Part shown: one piece after another, positions 35,590-47,557 of the stretch
How positions within the stretch are numbered: the first letter of the stretch is position 1
How the letters are laid out: the number at the start of each line of letters is the position of its first letter
DNA from: Agriotes lineatus
Lineage: Eukaryota; Arthropoda; Insecta; Coleoptera; Elateridae
Length of the DNA: 64,000 bases
Direction: 5' to 3'
NCBI GenBank assembly: GCA_940337035.1
Contig: CALNHX010000274.1
Coordinates: 186,001-250,000 of the forward strand
Notes under the pieces: model-generated
Databases searched by the model: none
Seen by the model: the letters and a program-made list of their open reading frames with translations, nothing else
Told to the model about the DNA's origin: nothing
Translations under genes and position numbers: made by a program

Positions 35590-36155
35590 TTTTTTTTGGC
35601 GCGTGGCTTGGCGCTTGTCTGGGCGCTTGGCTTGTCGCTTGGTTTGGTGTTTTTTTTGGCGCGTGGCTTGGCGCTTGTCTGGGCGCTTGGTTTGTCGTTT
35701 GGCTTGGTGTTTTTTTTTGGCGCGTGGCTTGTCGCTTGGCTTGGCTCTTTTGTTGGCGGGTGGCTTGGCGCGTGGCTTGGCGCTTAGCTGGGTTGGCGCT
35801 TGGCTGGGCGCTTGGCTTGTCGCTTTTCTTGGCGCGTAGCTTGGCGCTTGTCTGGGCGCTTGGCTTGGCGCTTGGCTTGGCGCTTGGCTTGGCGCTTGGC
35901 TTGGCGCTTGGCTTGGCGCTTGGCTTGGCGCTTGGTTTGGCGCTTGGGTTGGCGCTTTCTTGGCGCGTGGCTTGTCGCTTGGCTTGGCTCCTTTGTTGGC
36001 GGGTGGCTTGGCGCGTGACTTGGCGCGTGGCTTGTCGCTTGGCTTGGCGCTCTAATTAGAGCGTGGCTTGGCGCTTGGCACGGCGCATGGCATGGCGCTT
36101 GGCTCGGCGCGTGGCTTGGCGCTTGGCTTGGCGCTTGGCTTGGAGTTTTTTTTTT
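35590..36155 (+). repeat. T-tract monomers, cluster 4
   Basis: T8 at 35590-35597, T8 at 35650-35657, T9 at 35710-35718 and an isolated T10 at 36146-36155 (after TTGGAG instead of TTGGTG). Same arrangement as cluster 3 at a distance of about 2.87 kb. Confidence 0.9.
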
Positions 36156-38450
36156 GGCGCGTGGCTTGTCGCTTGGCTTGGCTCTTTTGTTGGCGGGTGG
36201 CTTGGCGCGTGGCTTGGCGCTTAGCTGGGTTGGCGCTTTCTTGGCGCGTGGCTTGTCGCTTGGATTGCTCTTTTGTTGGCGGGTGGCTTGGCGCGTGGCT
36301 TGGCGCTTAGCTGGGTTGGCGCTTTCTTGGCGCGTGGCTTGTCGCTTGGCTTGGCACTTTTGTTGGGGGGTGGCTTGGTGCGTTGCTTGGCGCTTAGCTG
36401 GGTTGGCGCTTGGCTGGGCGCTTGGCTTGTCGCTTTTCTTGGCGCGTAGCTTGGCGCTTGTCTGGGCGCTTGGCTTGGCGCTTGGCTTGGCGCTTGGCTT
36501 GGCGCTTGGCTTGGCGCTTGGCTTGGCGCTTGGCTTGGCGCTTGGCTTGGCACTTGGTTTGGCGCTTTCTTGGCGCGTGGCTTGTCTCTTGGCTTGGCTC
36601 TTTTGTTGGCGGGTGGCTTCTCGCGTGACTTGGCGCTTAGCTGGGTTGGCGCTTGGATTGGCGCTTGATTTGTTGCTTTTCTTGGCGCGTGGCTTGGCGC
36701 GTGGCTTGTCGCTTGGCTTGGCGCTCTCCTTAGAGCGTGGCTTGGCGCTTGGCTCGGCGCATGGCTTGGCGCTTGGCTCGGCGCGTGGCTTGGCGCTTGG
36801 TTGGCTTGGTGCTTTTCTTAGCCCGTGGCCTGGCGCGTGGCTTGTCGCTTGGCTTGGCGCTCTCCTTCGTGCATGGGGTGGCGTTTTTCTTGGCGCGTGG
36901 CCTGGCGCGTGGCTTGTCGCTTGGCTTGGCGCTTGGCTTGACGCTTTTCTTGGCGCGTGGCTTGGCTCGTGGCTTAGCGCTTGGCTAGACGCTTGGCTTG
37001 GCAGTTGGCTTGGAGCTTGGCTTGACGCTTGGCTTGGCGCATGGCTTGGCGCTTGGCTTGACGCTTGGCTTGGCACTTGGCTTGGAGCTTGGCTTGACGC
37101 TTGGCTTGGCGCATGTCTTGGCGCTCATATTGGCGCGTGGCTTGGCGCTTGGCTAGGCGTTTGGCTTGGCGCTTGGCTTGGCGCTTGGCTTGACGCTTGG
37201 CTTGGCACTTGGCTTGGAGCTTGGCTTGACGCTTGGCTTGGCGCATGTCTTGGCGCTCATATTGGCGCGTGGCTTGGCGCTTGGCTAGGCGTTTGGCTTG
37301 GCGCTTGTCTCGGCGTTTGGCTTCGCGCTTTTCTTGGCGCGTGGCTTGCCGCATAGCTTGGCGCTTGGCTGGGCGCTTGGCTTGGCGCTTGGCTTGGCGC
37401 TTGGCTTGGCGGTTGGCTTGGCGCTTGTCTTGGTGCTTGTCTTGGCGCATGGCTTGGCGCTCTCCTTAGCGCGTGGCTTGGCGCTTGGCTGGGCGCTTGG
37501 CTTAGCGCTTGGCTTGGCGCTTTTCTTGACGCGTAGCTTGTCGCTTGGCTTGGTGCTTTTCTTGGCGCGTGGCTTGGCGCTTGTCTGGGCGTTTGGCTTG
37601 GCGCTTGGCTTGGCGCTTGGCTTGGCGCTTGGCTTGGCTCTTTGCTTAGCGCTTTTTTGGAGCGTGGTTTTCCGCGTGGCTTGGCGCTTGGCTGGCTGGG
37701 CGCTTGGCTTAGCGCCTGGCTTGACGCTTGGCTTGGCGCTTTTCTTGGTGGGTGGCTTGGCGCTTGGCTTGGAGCGTGGTTTGGCGTTTTTCTTAGCGCG
37801 TGGCTTGGCGCGTGGCTTGGCGCGTGGCTTGGTGCGTGGCTTGGCGCTTGGCGGGCTAAACGCTTGGCTGGGTAAATGCTTGGCTTAGCGCTTGGCTTGA
37901 CGCTTGGCTTAGCGCTTTCCTTGGCGCGTGGCTTGAAGCTTGGCTTGGCGCTTGACTTGGGGCTTGGTTTGGCGCTTGGCTTGGCGCTTGGCTTGGCGCT
38001 TGGCTTGGTGCTTGTCTTGGCGCATGGCTTGGCGCTCTCCTTGGCGCGTGACTTGGCGCTTGGTTGGGCGCTTGGCTTGGCGCTAGGCTTGGCGCTTTTC
38101 TTGGCGCGTAGCATGGCGCTTGTCTGGGAGCTTGGCTTCGCGCTTTTCTTGGCGCGTGGCTTGCCGCATAGCTTGGCGCTTGGCTGGGCGCTTGGCTTGG
38201 CGCTTGGCTTGGCGCTTGGCTTAACGCTTGGTTTGGCGCCTAGCTTGGCGCTTTTCTTGTCGCGTGGCTTAACGCGTGGCTTGTTCCTTGGCTTGGTGCA
38301 TGGCGTGGCGCTTGGCATGGCGCTTGGCTTGGCGCTTGGCTTGGCTTTTGGCTTGGCGCTTGGCTTGGCGCTTGGCTTGGCGCTTGGCTTGGCGCTTGGC
38401 TTGGCGCTTGGCTTGGCGCTTGGCTTGCCGCTTGGCTTAACGCTTTTCTT

Positions 38451-40560
38451 GCCCCGTAGCTTAGCGCGTGGCTTGTTCCTTGGCTTGGCGCATGGCGTGG
38501 CGCTTTTCTTGGCGCGTGTCTTGGCGCTTGGCTTGGCGCTTGGCTTGGCGCTTGGCTTGGCGCTTGGCTTGGCGCCTAGCTTGGCGCTTTTCTTGGCGCG
38601 TGGCTTAACGCGTGGCTTGTCACTTGGCTTGACGCTCTTCTTTGCGTTTGGCTTGGCGCTTTTCTTGGCGCGTGGCTTGGCGCGTGGCTTGTCGCTTGGT
38701 TTGGCGCTTGGCTTGGCGCTTTACTTGGCGCGTGGCTTGGCGCTTGGTTTGCCGCTTGACTTGGCGCTCTTCTTGGCGCTTGGCTTGGCGCTTTTCTTGG
38801 CGCGTGGCTTGGCGCGTGGCTTGGCGCTTGGTTTGCCGCTTGGCTTCGCGCTCTTCTTGGCGCTTGGCTTGGCGCTTTTCTTGGCGCGTAGCTTGGCGCG
38901 TGGCTTGGCGCTTGGCTTGGCGCTTGGCTTGGCGCTTTCCTTGGCTCGTGGCTTGGCGCTTGGCTTAACGCCTTTCTTGGCTCGTAGCTTAGCGCGTGTC
39001 TTGTCGCTTGGCTTGGCGCTCTCCTTGGTGCATAGGGTGGCGCTTTTTTTGGCGCTTGGCTTGGCGCTTGGCTTGGCGCTTGGCTTGCCGCTTGGCTTAA
39101 CGCTTTTCTTGCCCCGTAGCTTAGCGCGTGGCTTGTTCCTTGGCTTGGCGCATGGCGTGGCGCTTTTCTTGGCGCGTGTCTTGGCGCTTGGCTTGGCGCT
39201 TGGCTTGGCGCTTGGCTTGGCGCTTGGCTTGGCGCCTAGCTCGGCGCTTTTCTTGGCGCGTGGCTTAACGCGTGGCTTGTCACTTGGCTTGACGCTCTTC
39301 TTTGCGTTTGGCTTGGCGCTTTTCTTGGCGCGTGGCTTGGCGCGTGGCTTGTCGCTTGGTTTGGCGCTTGGTTTGGCGCTTTACTTGGCGCGTGGCTTGG
39401 CGCTTGGTTTGCCGCTTGACTTGGCGCTCTTCTTGGCGCTTGGCTTGGCGCTTTTCTTGGCGCGTGGCTTGGCGCGTGGCTTGGCGCTTGGTTTGCCGCT
39501 TGGCTTGGCGCTCTTCTTGGCGCTTGGCTTGGCGCTTTTCTTGGCGCGTAGCTTGGCGCGTGGCTTGGCGCTTGGCTTGGCGCTTGGCTTGGCGCTTTCC
39601 TTGGCTCGTGGCTTGGCGCTTGGCTTAACGCCTTTCTTGGCTCGTAGCTTAGCGCGTGTCTTGTCGCTTGGCTTGGCGCTCTCCTTGGTGCATAGGGTGG
39701 CGCTTTTCTTGGCGCATGGCTTGGCGCTTGGCTTAACGCTTGGTTTGGCGCCTAGCTTGGCGCTTTTCTTGTCGCGTGGCTTAACGCGTGGCTTGTTCCT
39801 TGGCTTGGTGCATGGCGTGGCGCTTGGCATGGCGCTTGGCTTGGCGCTTGGCTTGGCGCTTGGCTTGGCGCTTGGCTTGGCGCTTGGCTTGGCGCTTGGC
39901 TTGGCGCTTGGCTTGGCGCTTGGCTTGGCGCTTGGCTTGCCGCTTGGCTTAACGCTTTTCTTGCCCCGTAGCTTAGCGCGTGGCTTGTTCCTTGGCTTGG
40001 CGCATGGCGTGGCGCTTTTCTTGGCGCGTGTCTTGGCGCTTGGCTTGGCGCTTGGCTTGGCGCTTGGCTTGGCGCTTGGCTTGGCGCCTAGCTTGGCGCT
40101 TTTCTTGGCGCGTGGCTTAACGCGTGGCTTGTCACTTGGCTTGACGCTCTTCTTTGCGTTTGGCTTGGCGCTTTTCTTGGCGCGTGGCTTGGCGCGTGGC
40201 TTGTCGCTTGGTTTGGCGCTTGGCTTGGCGCTTTACTTGGCGCGTGGCTTGGCGCTTGGTTTGCCGCTTGACTTGGCGCTCTTCTTGGCGCTTGGCTTGG
40301 CGCTTTTCTTGGCGCGTGGCTTGGCGCGTGGCTTGGCGCTTGGTTTGCCGCTTGGCTTGGCGCTCTTCTTGGCGCTTGGCTTGGCGCTTTTCTTGGCGCG
40401 TAGCTTGGCGCGTGGCTTGGCGCTTGGCTTGGCGCTTGGCTTGGCGCTTTCCTTGGCTCGTGGCTTGGCGCTTGGCTTAACGCCTTTCTTGGCTCGTAGC
40501 TTAGCGCGTGTCTTGTCGCTTGGCTTGGCGCTCTCCTTGGTGCATAGGGTGGCGCTTTTC
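38451..40560 (+). repeat. 660/852-bp higher-order units, set 1
   Basis: The GCCCCGTAGC landmark lies at 38451, 39111 and 39963, giving units of 660 bp (55 monomers) and 852 bp (71 monomers), plus a third partial unit. A second landmark, TCTTTGCGTTTGGC, gives the same spacing (near 38642, 39302 and 40154). The longer unit carries extra plain TTGGCGCTTGGC monomers and a repeated GTTCCTTGGCTTGGTGCATGG segment. Confidence 0.88.
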
Positions 40561-42810
40561 TTGGCGCGTGGCTTGGCGCTTGGCTTGGCGCTTTCCTTGG
40601 CGCGTGGTTTGTCGCTTGGCTTGGCGCTTGGCTTGGCGTTTTCCTTAGCGCGTGGCTTGTTGCCTAGCTTGGCGCATGGCGTGGAGCTTTTCTTGGCGTG
40701 TGGCTTGGCGCTTGGCTTGGTGCTTGGCTTGGCGCTTGGCTTGGCGTTTGGCTTGGCGCTTTTCTTTGCGCGTGATTTAACGCGTGGCTTATCGCTTGGC
40801 TTGGCGCTCTCCTTGGCGCGTGGTTTGGCGCCTTTCTTGGCGCGTGGCTCGGCGCTATTCTTGGCGCGTGGCTGGGCGTTTGGCTTAGCGCTTGGCTTGG
40901 CGTTTGGCTTGGCGATTGGCTTCGCGATTGGCTTGGCGCTTTTGTTGGCGCGTTGCTTGGCGCATGGGTTGCCGCTTGGTTTGGCGCTTGGCTTGACGCT
41001 TGGCTTGACGCTTTTCTTAGCACGTGGCTTGTCGCTTGGATTTGCGCTTTTCTTGGCGCGTGGCTTGGCACTTGGCTTGGCGCTTGGCTTGGCGCTTGGC
41101 TTGGCGCTTGCCCTGGAGAATAGCTTGGCGTTCTTCTTGGCGCGTGGCTTTACGCTTGGCTGGGCGCTTGGCTTGGCGCTTGGCTTGGCGCTTGGCTTGG
41201 CGCTTGGCTTGGCGCTTTTCTTGATGCGTGGCTTGGCGCGTGGCTTAGCGCTCTCCATGGCGCGTGGCATGGCGCTTGGCCGAACGCTTGCCTTGGCGTT
41301 TTCTGCGCGCGTGGCTTGTCGCTTGGCGTGGCGCTTTCTTGGCGCGTGGCTTGGCGCGTGGCTTGCCACTTGGCTTGGCGCTTGGCTTGGTGCTTGGCTT
41401 GACGCATGGCTTATCGCTCTCCTTGGAGCGTGGCTTGGCGCTTCACTGAACGCCTGGCTTGGCGTTTTCTGCGCGCGTGGCTTGTCGCTTGGCTTGCCGC
41501 TTTCTTGGCGCGCGGCTTGGCGCTTGGTTTGCCGCTTGGCTTGGCGCTCTTCTTGGCGCTTGGCTTGGCGCTTTACTTGGCGCGTGGCTTGGCGCTTGGT
41601 TTGCCGCTTGACTTGGCGCTCTTCTTGGCGCTTGGCTTGGCGCTTTTCTTGGCGCGTGGCTTGGCGCGTGGCTTGGCGCTTGGTTTGCCGCTTGGCTTGG
41701 CGCTCTTCTTGGCGCTTGGCTTGGCGCTTTTCTTGGCGCGTAGCTTGGCGCGTGGCTTGGCGCTTGGCTTGGCGCTTGGCTTGGCGCTTTCCTTGGCTCG
41801 TGGCTTGGCGCTTGGCTTAACGCCTTTCTTGGCTCGTAGCTTAGCGCGTGTCTTGTCGCTTGGCTTGGCGCTCTCCTTGGTGCATAGGGTGGCGCTTTTC
41901 TTGGCGCGTGGCTTGGCGCTTGGCTTGGCGCTTTCCTTGGCGCGTGGTTTGTCGCTTGGCTTGGCGCTTGGCTTGGCGTTTTCCTTAGCGCGTGGCTTGT
42001 TGCCTAGCTTGGCGCATGGCGTGGAGCTTTTCTTGGCGTGTGGCTTGGCGCTTGGCTTGGTGCTTGGCTTGGCGCTTGGCTTGGCGTTTGGCTTGGCGCT
42101 TTTCTTTGCGCGTGATTTAACGCGTGGCTTGGCGCTTGGCTTGGCGCGTGGCTTGGCGCCTTTCTTGGCGCGTGGCTCAGCGCTATTCTTGGCGCGTGGC
42201 TGGGCGTTTGGCTTAGCGCTTGGCTTGGCGTTTGGCTTGGCGATTGGCTTCGCGATTGGCTTGGCGCTTTTGTTGGCGCGTTGCTTGGCGCATGGGTTGC
42301 CGCTTGGTTTGGCGCTTGGCTTGACGCTTGGCTTGACGCTTTTCTTAGCACGTGGCTTGTCGCTTGGATTTGCGCTTTTCTTGGCGCGTGGCTTGGCACT
42401 TGGCTTGGCGCATGGCTTGGCGCTTGGCTTGGCGCTTGCCCTGGAGAATAGCTTGGCGTTCTTCTTGGCGCGTGGCTTTACGCTTGGCTGGGCGCTTGGC
42501 TTGGCGCTTGGCTTGGCGCTTGGCTTGGCGCTTTTCTTGATGCGTGGCTTGGCGCGTGGCTTAGCGCTCTCCTTGGCGCGTGGCATGGCGCTTGGCCGAA
42601 CGCTTGCCTTGGCGTTTTCTGCGCGCGTGGCTTGTCGCTTGGCGTGGCGCTTTCTTGGCGCGTGGCTTGGCGCGTGGCTTGCCACTTGGCTTGGCGCTTG
42701 GCTTGGTGCTTGGCTTGACGCATGGCTTATCGCTCTCCTTGGAGCGTGGCTTGGCGCTTCACTGAACGCCTGGCTTGGCGTTTTCTGCGCGCGTGGCTTG
42801 TCGCTTGGCT
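40220..42810 (+). repeat. Local 1.3-kb tandem duplication inside block C copy 1
   Basis: Sequence around 40.2-41.5 kb is repeated at about 41.6-42.8 kb with an offset of about 1316 bp (1340 bp at its left edge). For example TTTTCTGCGCGCGTGG near 41300 recurs near 42616, each time after GGCCGAACGCTTGCC. In copy 2 of block C this module is present only once. Confidence 0.75.
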
Positions 42811-43500
42811 TGCCGCTTTCTTGGCGCGCGGCTTGGCGCTCGGTTTGGCGCTTGGCTTGGCGCTTGGTTTAACGCTTGGTTTGGAGCATGGTTTGGCGCT
42901 TTCCTTAACGCGTGGCTTGGCGCTTGGCTGGGCGCTTGGCTTGGCGCTGGGCTTAGCGCTGGGCTTGGGGCTTGTATTTGCGCTTTTCTTAGCGCGTGGC
43001 TTGGTGCTCAACTTGCCGCTTTCATGGCGCGTGGCTTGTCGCTTGGCGTGGCGCTTTCTTGGCGCGTGGCTTGTTGCTTGGCTTGCCGCTTTCTTGGCGC
43101 GCGGCTTGGCGCTTGGTTTGGCGCTTGGCTTGGCGCTTGGTTTAACGCTTGGTTTGGCGCATGGTTTGGCGCTCTCCTTAACGCGTGGCTTGGCGCTTCA
43201 CTGAACGCCTGGCTTGGCGTTTTCTGCGCGCGTGGCTTGTCGCTTGGCTTGCCGCTTTCTTGGCGCGCGGCTTGGCGCTCGGTTTGGCGCTTGGCTTGGC
43301 GCTTGGTTTAACGCTTGGTTTGGCGCATGGTTTGGCGCTCTCCTTAACGCGTGGCTTGGCGCTTCACTGAACGCCTGGCTTGGCGTTTTCTGCGCGCGTG
43401 GCTTGTCGCTTGGCTTGCCGCTTTCTTGGCGCGCGGCTTGGCGCTTGGCTTGGCCTCTGGCTTGGCGCTTGGCTTGGCGCTTGGCTTGGCGCTCTCCATA
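42771..43500 (+). repeat. CACTGAACGCC / TTTTCTGCGCGCG sub-repeats
   Basis: A unit of TTCACTGAACGCCTGGC, TTGGCGTTTTCTGCGCGCG, CTTGCCGCTTTCTTGGCGCG and CGGC recurs near 42.77, 43.20 and 43.38 kb. The last two copies are about 178 bp apart, so the period is not a multiple of 12. The CTTTCTTGGCG monomer is 11 bp, which accounts for the phase change. Equivalent copies are at about 50.52, 50.95 and 51.12 kb. Confidence 0.78.
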
Positions 43501-44881
43501 GCGCGTGGCTTGGCGCTTGTCTAAGCGCTTGGCTTGGCGCTTGGCTTGGCGCTTGGCTTAGCGCTTGGCTTGGCGCTTGGCTTGGCGCTTGGCTTGTCGC
43601 TTGGCTTGGCGCTTTCCTTGGCGGGTGGTTCTGCACTTGGCTTGGCGCGTGGCTTGGCACTTTTCTTGGCGCGTGGCTTGGCGCGTGACTTGGCGCTTTG
43701 CTGGCTGGGCGCTTGGTTTAGCGCTTGGCTTAACGCTTGGCTTGGCGCCTTTCTTTTCGCTTGGGTTGGCGCTTGGCTTGGCGCTTTGCTTGGCGCTTGG
43801 CTTGGCGCTTTTCTTGGCGCATATCTTGGCGCATATTTTGGCGCGTGGGTTGACGCTTGGCTTGGCGCTTGGCTTGGCGCTTGGCTTGGCGCTTGGCTTG
43901 GCGCTTTTCTTGGCGCATTTCTTGGCGCGTGGCTTGGCGCTTTTTGTGGCGCGTGGCTTGGCGCTTGGCTGGGCACTTGGCTTGGCAATTGGCTTGGCGC
44001 TTAACCTGGCACTTGGCTTGGCGGCTTTCTTGTAGCGTGGTTTGGCACCTGGCTTGCCGCTTGGCTTGGCGCTTGGCCTGGCGCTTGAATTGGCACCTTT
44101 CTTGGCGCGTGGTTTGGCACTTGGCTTGGCACTTGGCTTGGCGCTTGGCTTGGCGCTTGGTTTGGCGCTTTTTTTGGCGCGTGGCTTGGCGCTTGACTGG
44201 GCACTTGGCTTGGCAATTGGCTTTGCGCTTAACCTGGCGCTTGGCTTGGCGGCTTTCTTGTAGCGTGGTTTGGCACCTAGCTTGCCGCTTGGCTTGGCGC
44301 TTGGCCTGGCGCTTGTATTGGCGCCTTTCTTGGAGCTTGGCTTTGCACTTGGCTTGCCGCTTGGCTTGGCGCTTGGCTTGGCGCTTGGCTTGGCGCTTGG
44401 CTTGACGCTTTTCTTGGCGCATTTCTTGGCGCGTAGCTTGGCGCTTGGCTTGGCGCTTGGCTTGGCGCTTTTCTTGGCGCGTGGTTTGGCACTTGGCTTG
44501 CCGCTTGGTTTGGTGCTTGGCCTGGCGCTTGGCTTGGCGCTTTTCTTGGCGCCTTTCTTGGCGCGTGGCTTGGCGCTCGTCTTGGCGCATGGCTTGGCGC
44601 TCTCCTTGGCGTTTGGTTTGGTGCTTAGCCTGGCGCTTCGCTTAGCGCGTTTCTTGGCACTTGGCTTGGCGCTTAACTTGGCGCTTGGCTTGGCGCTTGG
44701 CTTGGCGCTTTTCTTGGCGCGTTGTTTGGCACTTGACTTGCCGCTTGGCTTGGTGCTTGGCCTGGCGCTTGGCTTGGCGCTTTTCTTGGCGCCTTTCTCG
44801 GCGCGTGGCTTGGCGCTCGTCTTGGCGCATGGCTTGGCGCTCTTCTTGGCGTTTGGCTTGGCGCTAGGCTAAGCGCTTGGC

Positions 44882-45640
44882 TTGACGCTTTTCTTGGCGC
44901 GTAGCTTGGGACTTGGTTTTATGCTTAGTATGGCGCTTGGCTTGGCGCATGGCTTGGCGCTCTCTTTGTCGCGTGGCTTGGCGCTTGGCTTGGCGCTTTT
45001 CTTTGCGCGTGGTTTGTCGCTTGGCTTGGCGCTCTCCTTGGCGCGTTGCTTGGCGCTTGGCTTGGCGCGTAGCTTGGCGCTTGTCTTGGCGCATTGCGTT
45101 GCGTTTTTCTTGGCGCGTGGCTTGGTGCTTGGCTTGGCGCTTGGCTTGGCGCTTGGCTTGGCGCTTGGTTTGGCGCTTGGCGTGGCGCTTTTCTTGGCGC
45201 GTGTCTTAACGCGTCGCTTGTCGCTTGGCTTGGCGCATTCCTTGGTGCGTGGCTTGGAGCTTGACTTGGCGCCTTTCTTGGCGCGTGGCTGTGCCCTTCG
45301 CGTGGCAGTTGGCTTGGTGTTTGGCTTGGCGATTGGCTTGGCGCTTTTGTTGGCGCGTTGCTTGGCGCTTGGGTTGCCGCTTGGCCTGGGGCATGGCTTG
45401 GCGCTTTTCTTGGCGCTTTCCTTGGCGCGTGGCTTAGCGCTTGGCCTGGCGCTTGGCTTGGCGTTTGGCTTGGCGCTTTTCTTGGCGCGTGGTTTGTCGC
45501 TTGGCTTGGCGCTTTTTTTGGCGTGTGGCTTGGCACTTGGCTTGGAGCTTAACTTGGCGCGTGGCTTGCCGCTTAACTTGGCGCTCTCTTTGGCGCGTGG
45601 CTTGGCGCTTGGCTTGCCGCTTGGCTTAACGCTTTTCTTG
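44882..45640 (+). repeat. ATGCTTAGTATGG module, copy 1
   Basis: Marked by TTTTATGCTTAGTATGG (ATG at 44921), then GCATTGCGTTGCG, GTGCCCTTCGCGTGG and GGCCTGGGGCATGG, ending at the GCCCCGTAGC landmark at 45640. Matches 46476-47234 (offset 1594) and 52903-53661 (offset 8021). Confidence 0.85.
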
Positions 45641-46014
45641 CCCCGTAGCTTAGCGCGTGGCTTGTTCCTTGGCTTGGTGCATGGCGTGGCGCTTTTCTTG
45701 GCGCATGGCTTGGCGCTTGGCTTAACGCTTGGTTTGGCGCCTAGCTTGGCGCTTTTCTTGTCGCGTGGCTTAACGCGTGGCTTGTCGCTTGGCTTGGCGC
45801 TCTTCTTGGCGCTTGGCTTGGCGCTTTTCTTGGCGCGTGGCTTGGCGCGTGGCTTGTCGCTTGGCTTGGCGCATGGCGTGGCGCTTTTCTTGGCGCGTAG
45901 CTTGGCGCGTGGCTTGGCGCTTGGCTAGGCGCTTGGCTTGGCGCTTGGTTTGGCGCTTGGCTTAACGCTTGGCTTGGCGCTTGGCTTGGTGGTTTGCTTA
46001 GCGCTTGGCTTGGC

Positions 46015-46140
46015 GATTTTCTTGGCGCTTGGCTTGGCGCTTGGCTTGGCGCTTGGCTTGGCGCTTGGCTTGGCGCTTGGCTTGGCGCTTGGCTTGGCGC
46101 TTGGCTTGGCGCTTGGCTTGGCGCTTGGCTTGGCGATTGG
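46015..46140 (+). repeat. Homogeneous run of consensus 12-bp monomers
   Basis: About nine consecutive TTGGCGCTTGGC monomers without substitution. Comparable unbroken runs lie near 35.86-35.93, 38.35-38.43, 39.84-39.95, 47.41-47.53, 48.92-49.03, 54.08-54.19, 58.65-58.78 and 62.88-62.99 kb. Confidence 0.85.
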
Positions 46141-47557
46141 CTTGGCGCGTGGCATGGCGTTTGGCCGAACGCTTGCCTTGGCGTTTTCTGCGCGCGTGGC
46201 TTGTCGCTTGGCGTGGCGCTTTCTTGGCGCGTGGCTTGGCGCGTGGCTTGCCACTTGGCTTGGCGCTTAACTTGGCGCTTGGCTTGGCGCTTGGCTTGGC
46301 GCTTTTCTTGGCGCGTTGTTTGGCACTTGGCTTACCGCTTGGCTTGGTGCTTGGCCTGGCGCTTGGCTTGGCGCTTTTCTTGGCGCCTTTCTCGGCGCGT
46401 GGCTTGGCGCTCGTCTTGGCGCATGGCTTGGCGCTCTTCTTGGCGTTTGGCTTGGCGCTAGGCTAAGCGCTTGGCTTGACGCTTTTCTTGGCGCGTAGAT
46501 TGGCACTTGGTTTTATGCTTAGTATGGCGCTTGGCTTGGCGCATGGCTTGGCGCTTTCTATGTCGCGTGGCTTGGCGCTTGGCTTGGCGCTTTTCTTTGC
46601 GCGTGGTTTGTCGCTTGGCTTGGCGCTCTCCTTGGCGCGTTGCTTGGCGCTTGGCTTGGCGCGTAGCTTGGCGCTTGTCTTGGCGCATTGCGTTGCGTTT
46701 TTCTTGGCGCGTGGCTTGGTGCTTGGCTTGGCGCTTGGCTTGGCGCTTGGCTTGGCGCTTGGTTTGGCGCTTGGCGTGGCGCTTTTCTTGGCGCGTGTCT
46801 TAACGCGTCGCTTGTCGCTTGGCTTGGCGCATTCCTTGGTGCGTGGCTTGGAGCTTGACTTGGCGCCTTTCTTGGCGCGTGGCTGTGCCCTTCGCGTGGC
46901 AGTTGGCTTGGTGTTTGGCTTGGCGATTGGCTTGGCGCTTTTGTTGGCGCGTTGCTTGGCGCTTGGGTTGCCGCTTGGCCTGGGGCATGGCTTGGCGCTT
47001 TTCTTGGCGCTTTCCTTGGCGCGTGGCTTAGCGCTTGGCCTGGCGCTTGGCTTGGCGTTTGGCTTGGCGCTTTTCTTGGCGCGTGGTTTGTCGCTTGGCT
47101 TGGCGCTTTTTTTGGCGTGTGGCTTGGCACTTGGCTTGGCGCTTAACTTGGCGCGTGGCTTGCCGCTTAACTTGGCGCTCTCTTTGGCGCGTGGCTTGGC
47201 GCTTGGCTTGCCGCTTGGCTTAACGCTTTTCTTGCCCCGTAGCTTAGCGCGTGGCTTGTTCCTTGGCTTGGTGCATGGCGTGGCGCTTTTCTTGGCGCAT
47301 GGCTTGGCGCTTGGCTTAACGCTTGGTTTGGCGCCTAGCTTGGCGCTTTTCTTGTCGCGTGGCTTAACGCGTGGCTTGTTCCTTGGCTTGGTGCATGGCG
47401 TGGCGCTTGGCATGGCGCTTGGCTTGGCGCTTGGCTTGGCGCTTGGCTTGGCGCTTGGCTTGGCGCTTGGCTTGGCGCTTGGCTTGGCGCTTGGCTTGGC
47501 GCTTGGCTTGGCGCTTGGCTTGGCGCTTGGCTTGCCGCTTGGCTTAACGCTTTTCTT

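Larger units (their letters stand above)
31131..38150 (+). repeat. Block A, second occurrence, of the 12-bp array
   Basis: After the B duplications the A landmarks return: CATGTCTTGGCGCTCATATT at 31823, 34679, 37112 and 37244 (spacings 2856, 2433 and 132 bp), TAAACGCTTGG with GGCTGAAT near 32460 and 35254 and a degenerate form near 37857, GCTGGGTTGGCG units, and T-tract monomers. The 2856-bp spacing equals 238 monomers and the 132-bp spacing 11 monomers. This block is therefore A-type material lying on the far side of B. Confidence 0.78.
38150..46475 (+). repeat. Block C unit, copy 1 of the 12-bp array
   Basis: The diagnostic monomer pair TTGCCCCGTAGC first appears at 38449 and is seen only to the right of here. 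Module order: a sub-array of 660- and 852-bp units (38.4-40.6 kb), a 1.3-kb module present twice (about 40.2-41.5 and 41.6-42.8 kb), a stretch with CACTGAACGCC and TTTTCTGCGCGCG monomers (42.7-43.5 kb), a CGCATATC/CGCATATT-containing stretch (43.5-44.9 kb) and a module with the ATGCTTAGTATGG landmark (from 44882). The same order recurs in copy 2. Confidence 0.75.
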
